Source: Pelecanus crispus | Taxonomy: Eukaryota; Chordata; Aves; Pelecaniformes; Pelecanidae | Length of the DNA stretch: 64,000 bases | Direction: 5' to 3' | NCBI RefSeq assembly: GCF_030463565.1 | Contig: NC_134649.1 | Span: forward strand, 38,341,044 to 38,405,043 | Shown here: positions 1-12,100 of the stretch, one piece after another | How the letters are laid out: each line of letters begins with the position of its first letter | Position numbering within the stretch: the first letter of the stretch is position 1 | Program-made: the position numbers and the translations under genes | The notes under the pieces: model-generated | What the model was told of the DNA's origin: nothing | The model's input: the letters and a program-made list of their open reading frames with translations, nothing else | Database searches by the model: none

Positions 1-2509
1 GAAAGAAACCCATTAGGTCATTCTCTTAGCATTTATGGGGCTGGGGAGGGGGCCAGCTCACATGAATTCATCAACATTGTTTTACTCCATGGGAAGGAAA
101 CTTCAATCCATCCACCCACCCCTCCTGATTCCCCCCCTCCTCCTGCAAAGTCCCTCATTTGTTGCCTTCAATGAAAAAAAAAAAAAATCCACCTAAAAAA
201 TAAAAAGAAACCCTCTCAAAGCTGTGTTGCTTTAGTGCAGGCTGTGACATAGATCCAGACAGGGAACTCCCAGATTAGGCTGAAGCCAGTTGCTAAGTAG
301 CTAGTGCAAAATGGTGATTTTGCTCAAAATGCTGACAAAAAGTCAACACATTTGGCTGAAAATATCAGAGTACACCCAGCTGTCAATGGGAGAGCTAGCA
401 ACACCACACCGGGCGGTTGGTGATTTGGAAGTCAAAGCTGAACATTTTCCATGAGCACGTTCACGAGAGGATGCTTTTCTCAACACAGGCAGCTTCTTGC
501 CCTTTTGAAGCACTTTGCAGAGCAGGGAAGGTATGGCAGGCAGACAGGCTGAGCGGTGTAGGGGATGGAGGATGTGGGTGGAGGTTTCTGCACCAACAAG
601 CTGGTTGGGCACTGGGAGGAGGGTCCATGCAGAGCCAAGAGAGGACCACATGCTGTTCAGCCTCTCTGCTTCCTAGGGCCTTTAGCAGGAGTGGAAGATA
701 TTCAGCATGTCTTAAGAGTGGATCCTTTCACCTTAACCGCAATCCCATCTTTGCGGTGGCCTCTTACAGTGCTTTCCAAACCCTCAGCATGCATGGGCAC
801 TTGCTTCTTTGAAAGGGAGGTACTATATACATAAGATACTAATATTAGAAGCTGTGATGAGAGACCTCTATTTTTGTATCCCTGCCAAAAACCACTCCTC
901 ATTCCAGGTTAGCCATGATCTTGCACAGAGGCCAAAACACAACAATGGCCTTAATCAAATACTAGAAACATCTGCTGAATCCAAGGGTCCCTAAATGAGT
1001 ACTACAACAACTTGAATTTCTTTGGTCCAGCTCGAGCACAAGTTAGCATGGCTCTACTGCTCTCATCCCCTTGACCATTTTCAGCACTGTGGGCTGGGAC
1101 TGAAGGGTGCCAGCCACTAATAGTCCCAGATTCCCACCCACTCCTTCCCCTTGCTGCACTCAGGGGTAGGAACCATGGGTTCAAGCAGCAGGAGATAGTG
1201 GGGACTGGAAGCAAGAAGGTGATGAAGAAAGACTTGTGAGCACCAGCATGCCTCGCTGCCAGCTCCGTTTCCAGTGCTTTGTGCCCCAACACATTTGAGA
1301 CAATGAGGAGGGAAACTGGCTTTATGCCCTCTGGCAAATTAATCCCCCCAGCTGGGAAACCCCACCATGTAGTGTCCTTCTTCCACGCTGAGAATCTCAT
1401 CTCACGGGGAGATGAATTCAGAATCCACTCCAAAGCCCTTCTGACTTCTTGGTGGGGACCAGGCAGGCCACGCTGTCCTGCTACAGTGCATGCCTGTGCC
1501 TACACCTACACATAGCTATATGTCCCTGGGGTGGCCCGCTGGGTCACATCCCACCTGTGGTCCCCTCAGGGCAGGCACGTGCAGCAGGAAGAGGGCTTCA
1601 CATTTCTGCAAAGTGAGGGAGAATTTGAACAGACCCCACTGCCTGCGAGGAGAGGAGACTCTTTTTGGCTAACCTATAAATAACCATCATTTCTATAAAC
1701 ATCTGCCAGGGTTGGGAGAAACTGGAGGCTGTGCCAGAGACCAACCCATAATCAAAGCATTCTGGCAAATATTGAGATGGCAGTGGCTGTGTGGGCCGTC
1801 TCCATGTACAGTATACAAATATTTACTGTAGATTTGCCTGCTGTGGTAACTACTCGTTCCTAGCAACTTTCTACACCAGCTCTTGTACATTTTTATCCTC
1901 TCACAGTCTGGCTGAGCAAGTTGTTGACTTTTTTATTTTTCCCTACCACCAAATAGCGTCATTTGCTGCCTGGTCTGTGCACACTTTGCACCTGGAGAAG
2001 ACCCCTCAGCGTAAGAGTGCTTTGCAGTCAGGTGCGTCAGCTCTCTGTAGGTGTAGTTCATGGTCTTCATGCCTGGAGAGGAAAGATGAAAGAGAAGAAC
2101 ATCTGAGCCCTCAGCAGAGAGCATAAGGACCTGGACAATATCAGTTTTCAAGTAACGTAGTCTGAAGACCCCTCTGCAGAAGAGACTGTCACCTTTTAAT
2201 GACAGAAGGACACGAAAGAGCAGAAAAATGCAGACAGGTGCCCCCAAGGGAACAGTCTTTGTCCAACACTAGTTGCTTGTCTGCAGAAAGAGCTTTGGCT
2301 TGAATATTTTTTAGTGACATAAGAGAGAAACACACAGCATGGGGTAAGCCAGATTGTGTGCGCAGTTCTGGGTAGCCACAGTAAAGATCTCGACCTTGAC
2401 TCCTGACAGAGTAGGAAATGACCGTGCAAGCCAGGGGAAGAGGCTGATCTGCTTTGTCTTTTCTGCATGAAATATTGCTAACCTTAAATTACCTCTTCCT
2501 CCCTGCCAG
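1..2509 (+). other. MGLL: MGLL intron (3' part)
   Basis: I see no coding exon here. The preceding human exon (ending near SVLSRNKTE) has no counterpart, so it lies upstream of the window. ORFs up to 143 codons on both strands lack recognisable domains. There is an A-run near 174-187 and a pyrimidine-rich tract just before the acceptor at 2509. Confidence 0.8.
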
Positions 2510-2725
2510 ATGGAGTCTTATACATCCGATCCCTTGGTCTACCATGGTGGCATGAAGGTCTCCTTCGTCATCCAGCTGATGAATGCCATTGCCAGAATTG
2601 AGCGAGCTCTGCCCAAGCTGACTTTGCCCATCCTGGTGCTACACGGCTCTTCCGACAAGCTCTGCGATATCAAAGGCTCCTATTTACTGATGGACACAGT
2701 GCAGAGTCAGGACAAAACACTCAAG
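2510..2725 (+). CDS. MGLL: MGLL penultimate coding exon
   Basis: The exon is 216 nt, 72 codons, phase 0 at both ends. The acceptor is a pyrimidine-rich tract ending in CCAG at 2506-2509 and the donor is AAG|GTCATC, a weak +3 to +6 match. The first codon is an ATG, but this is an internal Met at the position of human Val in VDIYNSDPL and not a translation start. The exon carries the cap-to-core return of the alpha/beta-hydrolase fold and the catalytic acid Asp (2654-2656) with the neighbouring Cys (2663-2665). Confidence 0.95.
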
Positions 2726-3835
2726 GTCATCTTACCTTCTTGATTTTTAGGGTATTTTCCTGTCAGTGTTGACCTAAGCATGAGTGACCATGAGGGGTAG
2801 GGAGCCTGCTGAGCTCCAGAGAGCTGGAGGCAAAGCAGGGCTGATGCATTGGTGAAACGAAGCAGGTTACAGCCCCTTTTACCAGGAGGTAGCCCAAGTG
2901 CAGCCCTCCCCTGCGCAGTGTGGTGGCCTTTCACCAGGTATAGCCGGGCTGCGGGCAAGGGGTGGTGGGAGATCTCAAGACCTGACCCAGGGGTGGCTGT
3001 GTACCTAGAAGGTCTCTTGGACATAAGCAACTTGGTGTAGAAGTAGAACAAGACTCAAGCAGGTAAAGTGCTGACCTCAGAAGCGACTCTGAACAACGCC
3101 AACTGTGTGAGCACCAACCTTACCTCATGCCCCAGTGCGTAAAGGTACAGGGGGCCCTTTCCAAAGCACTGCACAACAAAAGCCACTTCACATCTGCTCA
3201 TTTCAAGAGAGCCACAGCTGATTAACCAATTGTTAGCACATGAATGAGCCTGAAAGAGAGACAGGGAGACCAAGGGAAAGCTTTTGTCATTGGAAAAATA
3301 ACTGGATAGCCTGGGCATAAAAGGAGTAAAATTGCACAAGGCATGATGGGAACATCCCCCATTGTCCTTTAAACTCCAAGGGCATGATAAGTATTTCCTC
3401 CTCCTTAGTGGGATAGGAAACCAGAAATGCATGGGGTTGGGACATGCATTATCTTCCTAAAGGGCAGCAGGATGCTCGGGTGATGTGGAGATGTCAAGCT
3501 GCAATGCCAATGCCTTCCTGCTCGCAGAGGGCCAGCACCGCCAATGGCATCTCTTTGATTTCGTAACCTGCCACATCTAGGAAAAAACCTGACAAGGCGT
3601 GGGCAGGACGTGTTGGACCTGTGGGTGTTGATGAGAGGGGACTGAAGGCTGTTTTGTTCATGCAAATTTTGGTTTTTTGTGCTAAACTCTGCTCTCTCCC
3701 TGGTTGCAGGTGTATGAGGAAGCCTATCATGCCCTCCACAAAGAGCTGCCTGAGGTCTCTACCTCTGTCTTCACAGAAATACTGACATGGATTGGCCAGA
3801 AGGTCTCAGCAGCTGGGGAAACCAGCCATACTTAA
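2510..3835 (+). CDS. MGLL: Monoglyceride lipase, 3' part (last two coding exons)
   Basis: This is the C-terminal part of monoacylglycerol lipase, the membrane-associated serine hydrolase that cleaves 2-arachidonoylglycerol and other monoglycerides. Two exons join in phase 0 and encode 113 residues followed by TAA; upstream exons are outside the window. The stretch is collinear with human MGLL from VDIYNSDPL to the C-terminus, with matching blocks such as [15 protein letters not shown] and LHKELPEV. Two of the three catalytic residues are visible. The Asp in GSSDKLCD (codon 2654-2656) corresponds to human Asp239, and the His in YEEAYHAL (3728-3730) to His269. The nucleophile Ser122 is encoded upstream. 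The reactive cysteine equivalent to human Cys242 is kept (2663-2665). The gene is convergent with ABTB1, as in human. No frameshift or stop is seen, so this looks like a functional gene. Homology is recalled from the known family, not from a search. Confidence 0.95.
2726..3709 (+). other. MGLL: MGLL last intron
   Basis: This GT-AG intron of 984 nt separates the exon carrying the catalytic Asp from the one carrying the catalytic His. No further features were recognised. A polypyrimidine tract precedes the acceptor at 3709. Confidence 0.85.
3710..3835 (+). CDS. MGLL: MGLL terminal coding exon
   Basis: The coding part is 126 nt: 41 codons plus TAA at 3833-3835. The acceptor is a long pyrimidine tract ending TTGCAG at 3704-3709. 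It encodes [16 protein letters not shown] and continues to the C-terminal SHT. The His of YH (3728-3730) is the catalytic histidine of the Ser-Asp-His triad. The exon continues into the 3'UTR. Confidence 0.95.
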   Translation: MYEEAYHALHKELPEVSTSVFTEILTWIGQKVSAAGETSHT

Positions 3836-6800
3836 GAGCAATTGTTTTTGCAGCTCTTATTGAGGTTTTCTGGGAATAGATGCTTTTCTTAATAGAAGTC
3901 TCTCTGAAAAAGATCTAATGTGGAGGGACTCTTGGGATATTTTATCATACATAGTGTTAAGGGAGGGTGGGGGGAGAGTCACAGGGTGGGGCATTATTCG
4001 CTGATGTAAATCACTGTTGCCCTGATCTGGGGAAGAGTTGATAGCTGTGGGAGCAGCTGTCAAAGCTTTCCAGGTTGCGTGACTTTACTGAAGTGCACCT
4101 CACCCACCAAACTTCCCCCATCGCTTCCCCTTCTCTGCTTTCATTGGGGTTACAGGGGTGTATTTATACTGCAATAATTTTTGGTATGTTAAAGAAGTCA
4201 GTATCTTCCACTTCATGATTCTGATTCCAGGTGCATACAGTCCCTTCCCTCTCCCCACCATCCGGTACCTTAAAAGCCCTAGTCCTTGAGAGGAGAGCAC
4301 TAACGAAGGTGCTGGGTAACAAGGAGAGGCTAAAGATGGAGTTGACAGCTCCCTGAAAGTGAAAGGCTGGTTTTCAAGGTCAGACCCCTTTAGATACTGC
4401 CTTTATAAGGCCAGGCCAGGGGAAAGCATAGAGACAGCCTCCCCCACCGCCCTGCAGGTCCTCTGCGAGTTTGCACTTGGGGAAAGCGCATTGAACAGCT
4501 CTTTAATTTTCATCATCAGAGCAGGATCCCAGAGGGGAGAGGAGGAATGTGGAATCAAACCCAGTTAGCACATTCAGAAACCATGCTTTTCCTAATGCCA
4601 AACCCCATCTCTCCTCTGCAAGATGAACTATTCTGTAAATATTCATAGGGGCTGCTTTTTTTCCTTCCTTCCTTATTTTTTTTCTTTTGGAATTAATCAC
4701 TTGCGCTACTGAAACTTAAAAAGCAAAGTCAAAGTTATAAGAGAATATAGTAATATATGATGTATATAGAGGTGGCTGGGAGCTGGGGAAGAAATGGAAG
4801 GAGAGTCTAAAGAAGGGGTTAATTGTTACTTCTCTTGGCAAGGAATAATGTTGTCCTACCGGGATCCAGTCCTCTCACCATAACTTTACAGTCATAATCT
4901 GTTGTTTTCCTTCATCAGTTGGAAAATGGCCTGAAAATAGTGCTGGAGAGAAGCGCAGAGCATCTGGTGGGTGGGGATTAGCAGTGGGTGTCCTCATGGT
5001 CCACTGGTTTAGCAGGAGACCCGCAGCGTGAACAGAGATCCCGTCCAAGCTTGTCCCAATCTCCTCCTAATCAGCACAACCATCTCTGGGGCAGATCACA
5101 GAGCAGAGGGGCTGAGCTCACCCCTTTAGGCAATGTGGGGAGCTGAAGGCAGAGTATAGGGTGCAATCACCCATCCAACATCTACCTTGCTGCACTGGGG
5201 GTGCCCAGGGGCACTGGTGTACAGGCTGCCGTGGAGGAGCTTGTGGTGCAGACAAGCCAAACCCCAGAGCTGCCTGGGTCTCTGGTAGCAGCAGGGCTAC
5301 AGGGAAGACTTTACACCCAGTTATGGAGCAGAGGCATTGTACTGATACAGCAAAAGCTGTGTAGTAATCACAGCATGGCTGTGCGGGTCAATTTGTCCAG
5401 GGTGATGGTCCCAATTATGAATACACTTCTTGGCACTAGCCAAAGGGAAGGGTCTTAACCTGCACCTCTCCTTCCAATTTTGCAAGAAGAAAATGCCTGC
5501 AGATGTTGCACAATGAGAGTGGGGCATCTCCCCCAGTGACAAACCAGCTCCCTTATTGCCTTCCCTGGCAGCAGTGGGAGCCATTGCTACGTCTTGTGCC
5601 GCTGCTCCCAGGGCTGGATCCCACCTGCAACAGTTGCAGGGCGTCGCCCACCTCTCCTCCCTTTAAGCCAGTTCTGGCAAGATTCAGGAAAGGGACCTCT
5701 GTGCAATAACAGTCAGGATCAGGGCTCGGTCCCGTTCAGTCCCAGCAGTGTGGATGGATGAGGATGTGTGGATGCAGGCTACGTCCTTGGAATTGCCTTA
5801 AGAGGCCCAAGTCAGGAAAGCTCTTTTATACAGGTTGATTGAGGCACTTTCACACTTGTATTGTCCTGCCTCTAAAGAGAGGAATGAGCTGTAGTTCTCC
5901 CAGCAACGCCAGCTTTTGATTCAAATATTATTCCAGTGCAATCAGCTGTTCTCACCAACCCCTGCTAAACCTCTGGCGACGCTTGCTTTGGGAAGGAGGG
6001 GATGCACAGGTCACCTGCTCTGCATCTTCCAGCAGCCTGGCTTGTTGCAACTGCTTTTCCCTGAGCAAGATCCCTCCTTGCCAGATGCTCCTGGGGAAAG
6101 ACAGCAAGAAGAGAAACACTACAGCGGTGATAAACCTCACCCGCTTCTTCAGCTGGAAGAGGAATCATGTACGCGTGATCCAGTGGTGACAGACATTGCG
6201 GGGGTAGTAACAAGATGATGATTTAAGAATGGGATTTTTGAAAGCACTTTTCCCGAGGAAGTCCGGAGGAGCAAATCAATGCCCACATTCTTTACATCCA
6301 TTTCCAAACCGACAAGCACTTTGCAGGGGGGAGGGAAGTGACCCTCCGGCAGGAAGGTCAGAGCCTGTCTGCTCCCTCCAACCTGGCTGCAGGCAGAGGA
6401 AGGTCCCTGGTCAGTGCCTTTGATAAAATGTGTCCTTTCAGCCAAGAAACATCTGCAGCTCAGCAGAAATAAAAGGAAACCAATTCCACTGATCTGGGGA
6501 AGGCTTGTCCCTCTGTCCAGCTAAGCTCAGCAATGGCACATGGCCTGGGGAAGCTGTATTTGAAAATCAGGTTAACAAACAAAAAGTTGAAAGAACGACA
6601 ACAAAAAAAGCCAAATAAGCCCCAAGCCGCTGGCACAGCAGGGGTTACTGCCACCCTCAGCCAGTTTTCTGAAGAATTCTTTTCTGAGGAAATGACCACA
6701 AGGAAACCTACCCAAAAAAGGCCCGGAAGGCCGCATGCCCCAGCGGCGCACACCTCCAGGCAGGCTGCTGAGCACAGAGGGAGCAGCCCATTTGCAGGTG

Positions 6801-7379
6801 GGGAAACGAGTGCAGAGGGAAGGAGCCAGGAGCAAATCAGCCTGGGTCAGCTGAGGCGCCCGTTTGCACCAGCTGCAGCTCAGCCTGCGCGTTTCAGCTC
6901 TCACTGCTGTTGCTGATCCCTTACCCTGCCTGTAAGCTACTTTATATTGACCTAGTTAGGTTTCACCATGCCCCAGAGGAATTCTTCCTTTGCTGACCAG
7001 ATTAGTAATGAGCAGAGCTGCTGCCAAGGGAGATGTAATTAAACTCTATTTTCAAATGGCAGGTACCATTTGCAGGGAGCACAGCCGGCCTTATGAATGT
7101 TGCTGTGCGGAGCCGCACCAGAGACTGGTCTGCCTTTGAGAATAGGTGGCACTCGTGACTGAGCAATAGCAATGTGTAACTACTGTATATATTACCACCT
7201 GTAGCACTGAGAGACCATTCCCCGCTGCCTAACCCATCACATTTTCTATTTAGCCTGTTCTTTTTATACCACTCACCTTAGCACACTGCCAGCACAAACC
7301 CATTGAGATGACACTTACTTTTCCAAGTAATTTCCGAGCTTGTCTCTCTTGTTCCATTGTGTTCCAGTTGAATAAGATA

Positions 7380-7431
7380 CATTTATATATATAGACATAT
7401 ATAAAAACATATATACATACACATGTATTTT
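7380..7431 (+). repeat. TA/CA-rich imperfect microsatellite
   Basis: This is an AT-rich stretch of repeated TATATA, CATATA and TACATA units. It sits about 70 nt upstream of the candidate MGLL poly(A) signal. Confidence 0.7.
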
Positions 7432-7495
7432 CAGTGGGAAAAAACATATACAAGTTTAGGATTCTTAAAGGAATACAATGTATATTGCAACTAAT

Positions 7496-7501
7496 AATAA
7501 A
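7496..7501 (+). promoter_or_regulatory. MGLL: Candidate MGLL poly(A) signal (AATAAA)
   Basis: A perfect hexamer is followed within 20-35 nt by a G/T-rich stretch (GTGTGTTTGAGGG, about 7521-7533), the usual arrangement of signal, cleavage site and downstream element. It is the best plus-strand 3' end after the MGLL stop. A second hexamer lies at 6468-6473. Confidence 0.5.
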
Positions 7502-9141
7502 GTTATGTTTTCTGAACAGAGTGTGTTTGAGGGCATCATTGGTGACTGCCACCCCTTTGGAGGGCGAGAAGGGAAAGGCAGCAAGATATTAAATTGCTGT
7601 TCAGCTTGTGGAGGAGGGGGCTACAGCCCCCAGGTGCTGCCAAATTGCCGGCGTGGCCAGCTGGGGTCTGGGGGCAGCCCAGTCTCATGGAGACCCGAGG
7701 TTTCCTTTCTGCTTCAAGATCAGCTTTTCAAAGAGCACTGAAATCCATGGCCTCATGCCGCTATTTGCTACAAGCCCAGAGCAGCACAATAAAAAAAATC
7801 AGCTTAGGGCAGTGCAGGTGTAAGATATCTTACATGTAACTTTGACCTAACAGGGCTGGTTGTCTGGGTAATCTCAAGGAAAACTAGCTCTACTCTCCTC
7901 AGAGTCAAACCTTTCTCTTTTTTTAATTGTAGCTGAGGTGCTAACTTTAAAAAAAAACCCAAAACAACAAAAAAAAAAAACCCAAAACACACCCCTGGCC
8001 CAAGTGCTTCCCCACCCCAGACAAAACAGCAGTCCGGAGCTGGTGGAGGAGCCGAGACTAACAGGCAAGCTCAGCCTGCTTCGAGACCTGGTTCCCACGC
8101 TTTTACAAGCCCGTTAAAATATTATGTTGGTCATGAACCGTACCCAGTTCAAACAGGAAGCATCTGCAGTAGCTGCTTAAATCCTACCTTTTGCCTCCAG
8201 CTGTGATTCCAGAGAGGACTGGGGAGCAGGGTTTGCTGCTCTGTCAGCTCCCAGGCAGTGCCCAGGTGCCATGAGAGGCCCCGGTTCATCCAAAGCCAGG
8301 GCTGGTGCTGCCAGGGTGCTCTGCGCTGCAAAATGCCCCTCCTGCCCAGAGAGCGGGGCTGGGGCTCAGCCCAGCTGCGGGGTCCCCTCCTGCATCCCTC
8401 CCAGCAGACTTCAGGACAAGCTGCTGCGTTTGTGAGGGCTCCCCGGCCGCTCGCTTGCACCCCGAAACGGGTGACGACTGCCACGGCAGGGGACAGACAG
8501 GACTGCGTGTCCATGTGCCTGCCCTCCAGCTGGAGTCATTAGCAGCTCCAGACCACACCTGCAAGCTCAGGCAACTCATTTCATCCTCCTCACACCTCTA
8601 CTCGCTAAATCAAGAGAATAACATGCTCTTTCTGAAGCCCTGCGCAGGCTGTACGTCTGATCACACCCTGGCTTGCTCTTCAGAAGCTCTGGCTGGTGAC
8701 TTTGATGTGCACGTCGGCACACAGAGCAGAGCCGGGGCTCTTTGCCAAGCCAGCGGGCACACCTTGGTGGTAAGAAACATCAGTAGTAACAGGACTTCCT
8801 TTAATAGCGGCAAGTCCCCAGCTCTTTTACCTGGTATTTTAGTGGCTCGTTAAGCTCCTTGCAGATTTGAGGGCTGACAAGAGGGTGCATGCCGTGGTGC
8901 TGCCAGTTTTCCCAGCGTCACCACCTGGTGCCCGGCGAGCTGTCATGGCAGTAGGTGGCCCTTCTGTTTTTAGCACGTGCTTGTAGTCTGATCCTGCGAG
9001 TCTGCAGGAACCCTGAAGCTTTTTTGCCTATTTCTCTTCCCCCAGCCTGTGCTCAGTCTTATCCAGAGCTGGTGGTTTCTCTCGGGGTTGGTGCAAGGTG
9101 GGGATCTGCCGATGGTAAAGCAGAAGCCAGAGCAGTGCCAT

Positions 9142-9164
9142 GGGGGGGGGGGGTGTGGGGTGTG
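9142..9164 (+). repeat. G-run with G-quadruplex potential
   Basis: Twelve consecutive G are followed by TGTGGGGTGTG. The tract lies in the MGLL-ABTB1 intergenic region. It may form a quadruplex and is prone to assembly length error. Confidence 0.5.
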
Positions 9165-12100
9165 AGCCCCTAAGGAGCTCTCTGGGGCTGCCCCAGCAGG
9201 GCTGGCAGGGATGAGCAGCCTGCCCCACCGTTGGGGCATGGGGCGAGAAGTGTCACGCTTGGTCACATTGCTGCAGGGACTGTGCCTCCATCAGACCTCC
9301 GGGACCGCCCAGCCCATCACCCAGGGCCAGGCTCAGGCACCGGAGAAGAGCCAAATGCTGTGGCTTCAGTGAGCAGTGGGGAATTTTAATTCAGAAGATC
9401 TGCTCAGCATATAAACCATCAGTGCTGCGGTTGCATTTTCTGCTGGCAAATGCTTAAGTGTGAGATTTATAGGCCATCAGAGGAGGAGGGAGAAGTGGGG
9501 CTGTAATTCACTCCAGAGCTGTTGGTGGGGGTGAGTGGGGACTCGCACTTCCCAGCTGCCACCGTCCCTGCCCGGCCTTGGGCAGATCTCCATCACAGGG
9601 AAAGGGGATGGAGCCGACGGGGCCGTGCAGGTGCCACCACACCATCAGAGACCACCGCTAGCACGCACCGTGCTGGCAGCCTGACTCCTGCCACTGCTGC
9701 TCCTGCTCACTCCAGGCTCTCAAAAGTGGGTTTTTTTGGGCAGCTGTTTGCTCTTCTCTCCAGATATGAGCACAAGAAGTCCCCTTTGCGCCCAGAAACA
9801 GGGCAATGCTCTCCCAGCTTGCAGTCCTGGATGCTCTCTTTCTCCATCTGAAGGGGAAGCTGCTGCTGTGGAGCTACCACTCATCGTCCTGCTGCTCTCC
9901 TAACAACTGCCTTATTAAACCAAACAGCCACGTCCATGAGCAAACACTGCAGAGCCCGCACCTCCCAACAGGAGTGAGCCAAACAACCAGCCTTCCCATG
10001 GCCACCACTCCTTGGGAAGGAGGGACACGGGATTAATTTCCCTTCCATCCGGAGGAAGCTCTTCAGTGTCTGGAAACATTCCAGGAATTCAGATGAAAAA
10101 AATTCCTAAGAGATCAATTAAGAGTTTGGATGGATTGCGTGATACGCGCCGATGTCTAAGCAGAAGAAACTTGGCAAAGAAATCTGCTTGGCCTGGGTGG
10201 GGGGGGAGCAGAGGGAGGGCAAGATGTCCAGCATGAAAAATGCTTGTCTTGTAAGAAAACACGCAGAGATGAGAACAGCAGAGGCAAAGCAACGGCAGCT
10301 CAGGTGCAAAGGACGAGCGGTACCTTCCCTGCGTCAGTTTAGGAAAGGTCCATGACCAAAGGCAAGCAAGCCCCTGCCAGACCACGGTAAACTCTGCTGT
10401 GAGCCAGAGCCCCAGGAAAAGCACAGCTTTCCAGCCTTCCCAAGGTCAGCAGCCTTCATCTTAGAGCTGTGCCTTCATTTAGATGAAAACCCATGCAATA
10501 GCAACACCAGCAAAGCTCTCCTGAGGCCCACACAGTGAACCTGGAGCAGGACATAGCCACATGCTAGAAATAAACAACTCTGAATCACCATCCAGAGGGG
10601 CGGGGGGGAAGGAAAAAAAACCAAAAAAAAATTTTTTCTCTCATGCTGGACCACAGGGTCAGCTTTGTGCTGCAATGACAGCAACAAGCTGCCTGCCCAC
10701 AGCACAGGGCAGCCCTTGTGTTACCCATATATCAAAAGCCCCGACGGCGCTGAGCTTCGGGCTCACCTCGTGCACTTCTAACACCACGTCCTCTCTTCCC
10801 ATGCTGAGCATGCGTCCATCCCACACTGCAGCTGCTCTACACCAAAACCCAGCCTGGGGGTACTCGCGTGACTGGCAAGTCCTGGGTGCCCAGCAAATGC
10901 TGAACTTTGCACGCAAGACTGATCTGCCTGTTAGCACAGCCAGCACTGTGAGCACCGCCGTCGGCAGAGCAAGAGAAGTACTTTCCCCTCATGTGCTCTC
11001 AGACCTGGAAGATTGTTGTTTCATTGCATGCATGATTGGAAAAGGTCACATAAAATCAGGAAACAAGAAACACCGTCTCCCCTGGCCCCGGGAAGGAGCA
11101 GTCACCCCAGGAGCAGCGTGGGCAGCGCCAGTACCTTGAATGGCTTTGAAGACGCTGCGCCCAACAGGCACTCAGACTGGAGAAGCAGCACAGCAGAAAA
11201 AGCTTTCTAGACAAGACGTCTGAAGCATTTTCAGCTTCTCAATGACAGCCTTTGGGAAAGGCAAAGAGATTGAACTTGCCGCCAGCAAACTTGTTTTAAA
11301 ACTCCTGGATAAAAGTTTGGTTAAAACCAGGAAGAAGGCGGGTGGAAGGAGTTCTAGAGAGCAGATTGCTGGCTCCCATTGTGGAAGCAAGCTTAGTAAA
11401 ATTCATAGAAATATTGGTGGTTCTGCTATGCCGTGCCAAGAATGTGTTAGAATAAAACCTTCCGAGCAGAAGGGAGAGATATAATGTCATCTTAGGCTTG
11501 ATAGGAAAGAGCAGCCTTCATCTCCTAAAGCATATCTCGAGGAGCAGTAACTAAACACATTTACTTGCCTTCCCTCCAGAGCAGGTCTCTGCACAGCCTT
11601 GCTCACACGGTTCATCACTGTTGCAGCCTTGTACAAATGGTACTGGGATGACCCTGGCTCGCAAAGAAGCGATATGAGAAAAAAATAAAGAGGGAGGCAT
11701 TTTTTTTCTTACTGGGGTTTTAATGACATCCCAGTGCAACTCAGTTTCCTCCACAGGAAAGCTACATCAAGTTACTTTGGATTTAAAAAGACCAACCCCA
11801 CCCTACCCTGAGCCCAGGAACCGATGCAGCTGGCCCTACCACAGCACTCGTCCCACCTCCCCCTTTCCTAACACACCACCATGCCAAAGCAATGGCCTTG
11901 TGTTTTGCCATACCAGCTAACGGAGCGGGGCGCAAAGCAGAAAAGCTGCAGATCTCACTTTCCAGTCCTGCTCCCTTTCCCCTCAAGCTTGCTCTGAGGA
12001 AATCTCTCGCACTCATTTCTCAGAGCTTATTTTGGGAACCGAGCAGCCAGACCCTCGGGACCACAGCCAGCTCTTTGCATGGGTATTGATCCTCTTCCAA

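Larger units (their letters stand above)
3836..7518 (+). other. MGLL: MGLL 3' untranslated region (inferred extent)
   Basis: After the TAA at 3833-3835 there is no splice-and-code signal, and the sequence runs to a canonical AATAAA at 7496-7501. A 3'UTR of about 3.7 kb is comparable to the multi-kilobase MGLL 3'UTR known in mammals. An earlier AATAAA at 6468-6473 could give a shorter form. The region holds a T/C tract around 4650-4690 and an AT-rich (TA)n-like stretch at about 7380-7430. The exact end is inferred, not observed. Confidence 0.55.

Noticed and set aside
2510-2512. ATG at the start of the MGLL penultimate exon as a translation start
   Set aside because: It sits directly after a splice acceptor and aligns with an internal Val of human MGLL. 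The catalytic serine would be missing from a protein starting here.
8305-8853. 182-codon plus-strand ORF in the MGLL-ABTB1 interval
   Set aside because: It lies in a GC-rich stretch where long ORFs arise easily, overlaps open frames on both strands, and has no recognisable domain, splice partner or poly(A) signal.
10561-11139. 192-codon plus-strand ORF
   Set aside because: It begins in a low-complexity A-rich tract, has no domain, and overlaps a minus-strand ORF. I treated it as chance.
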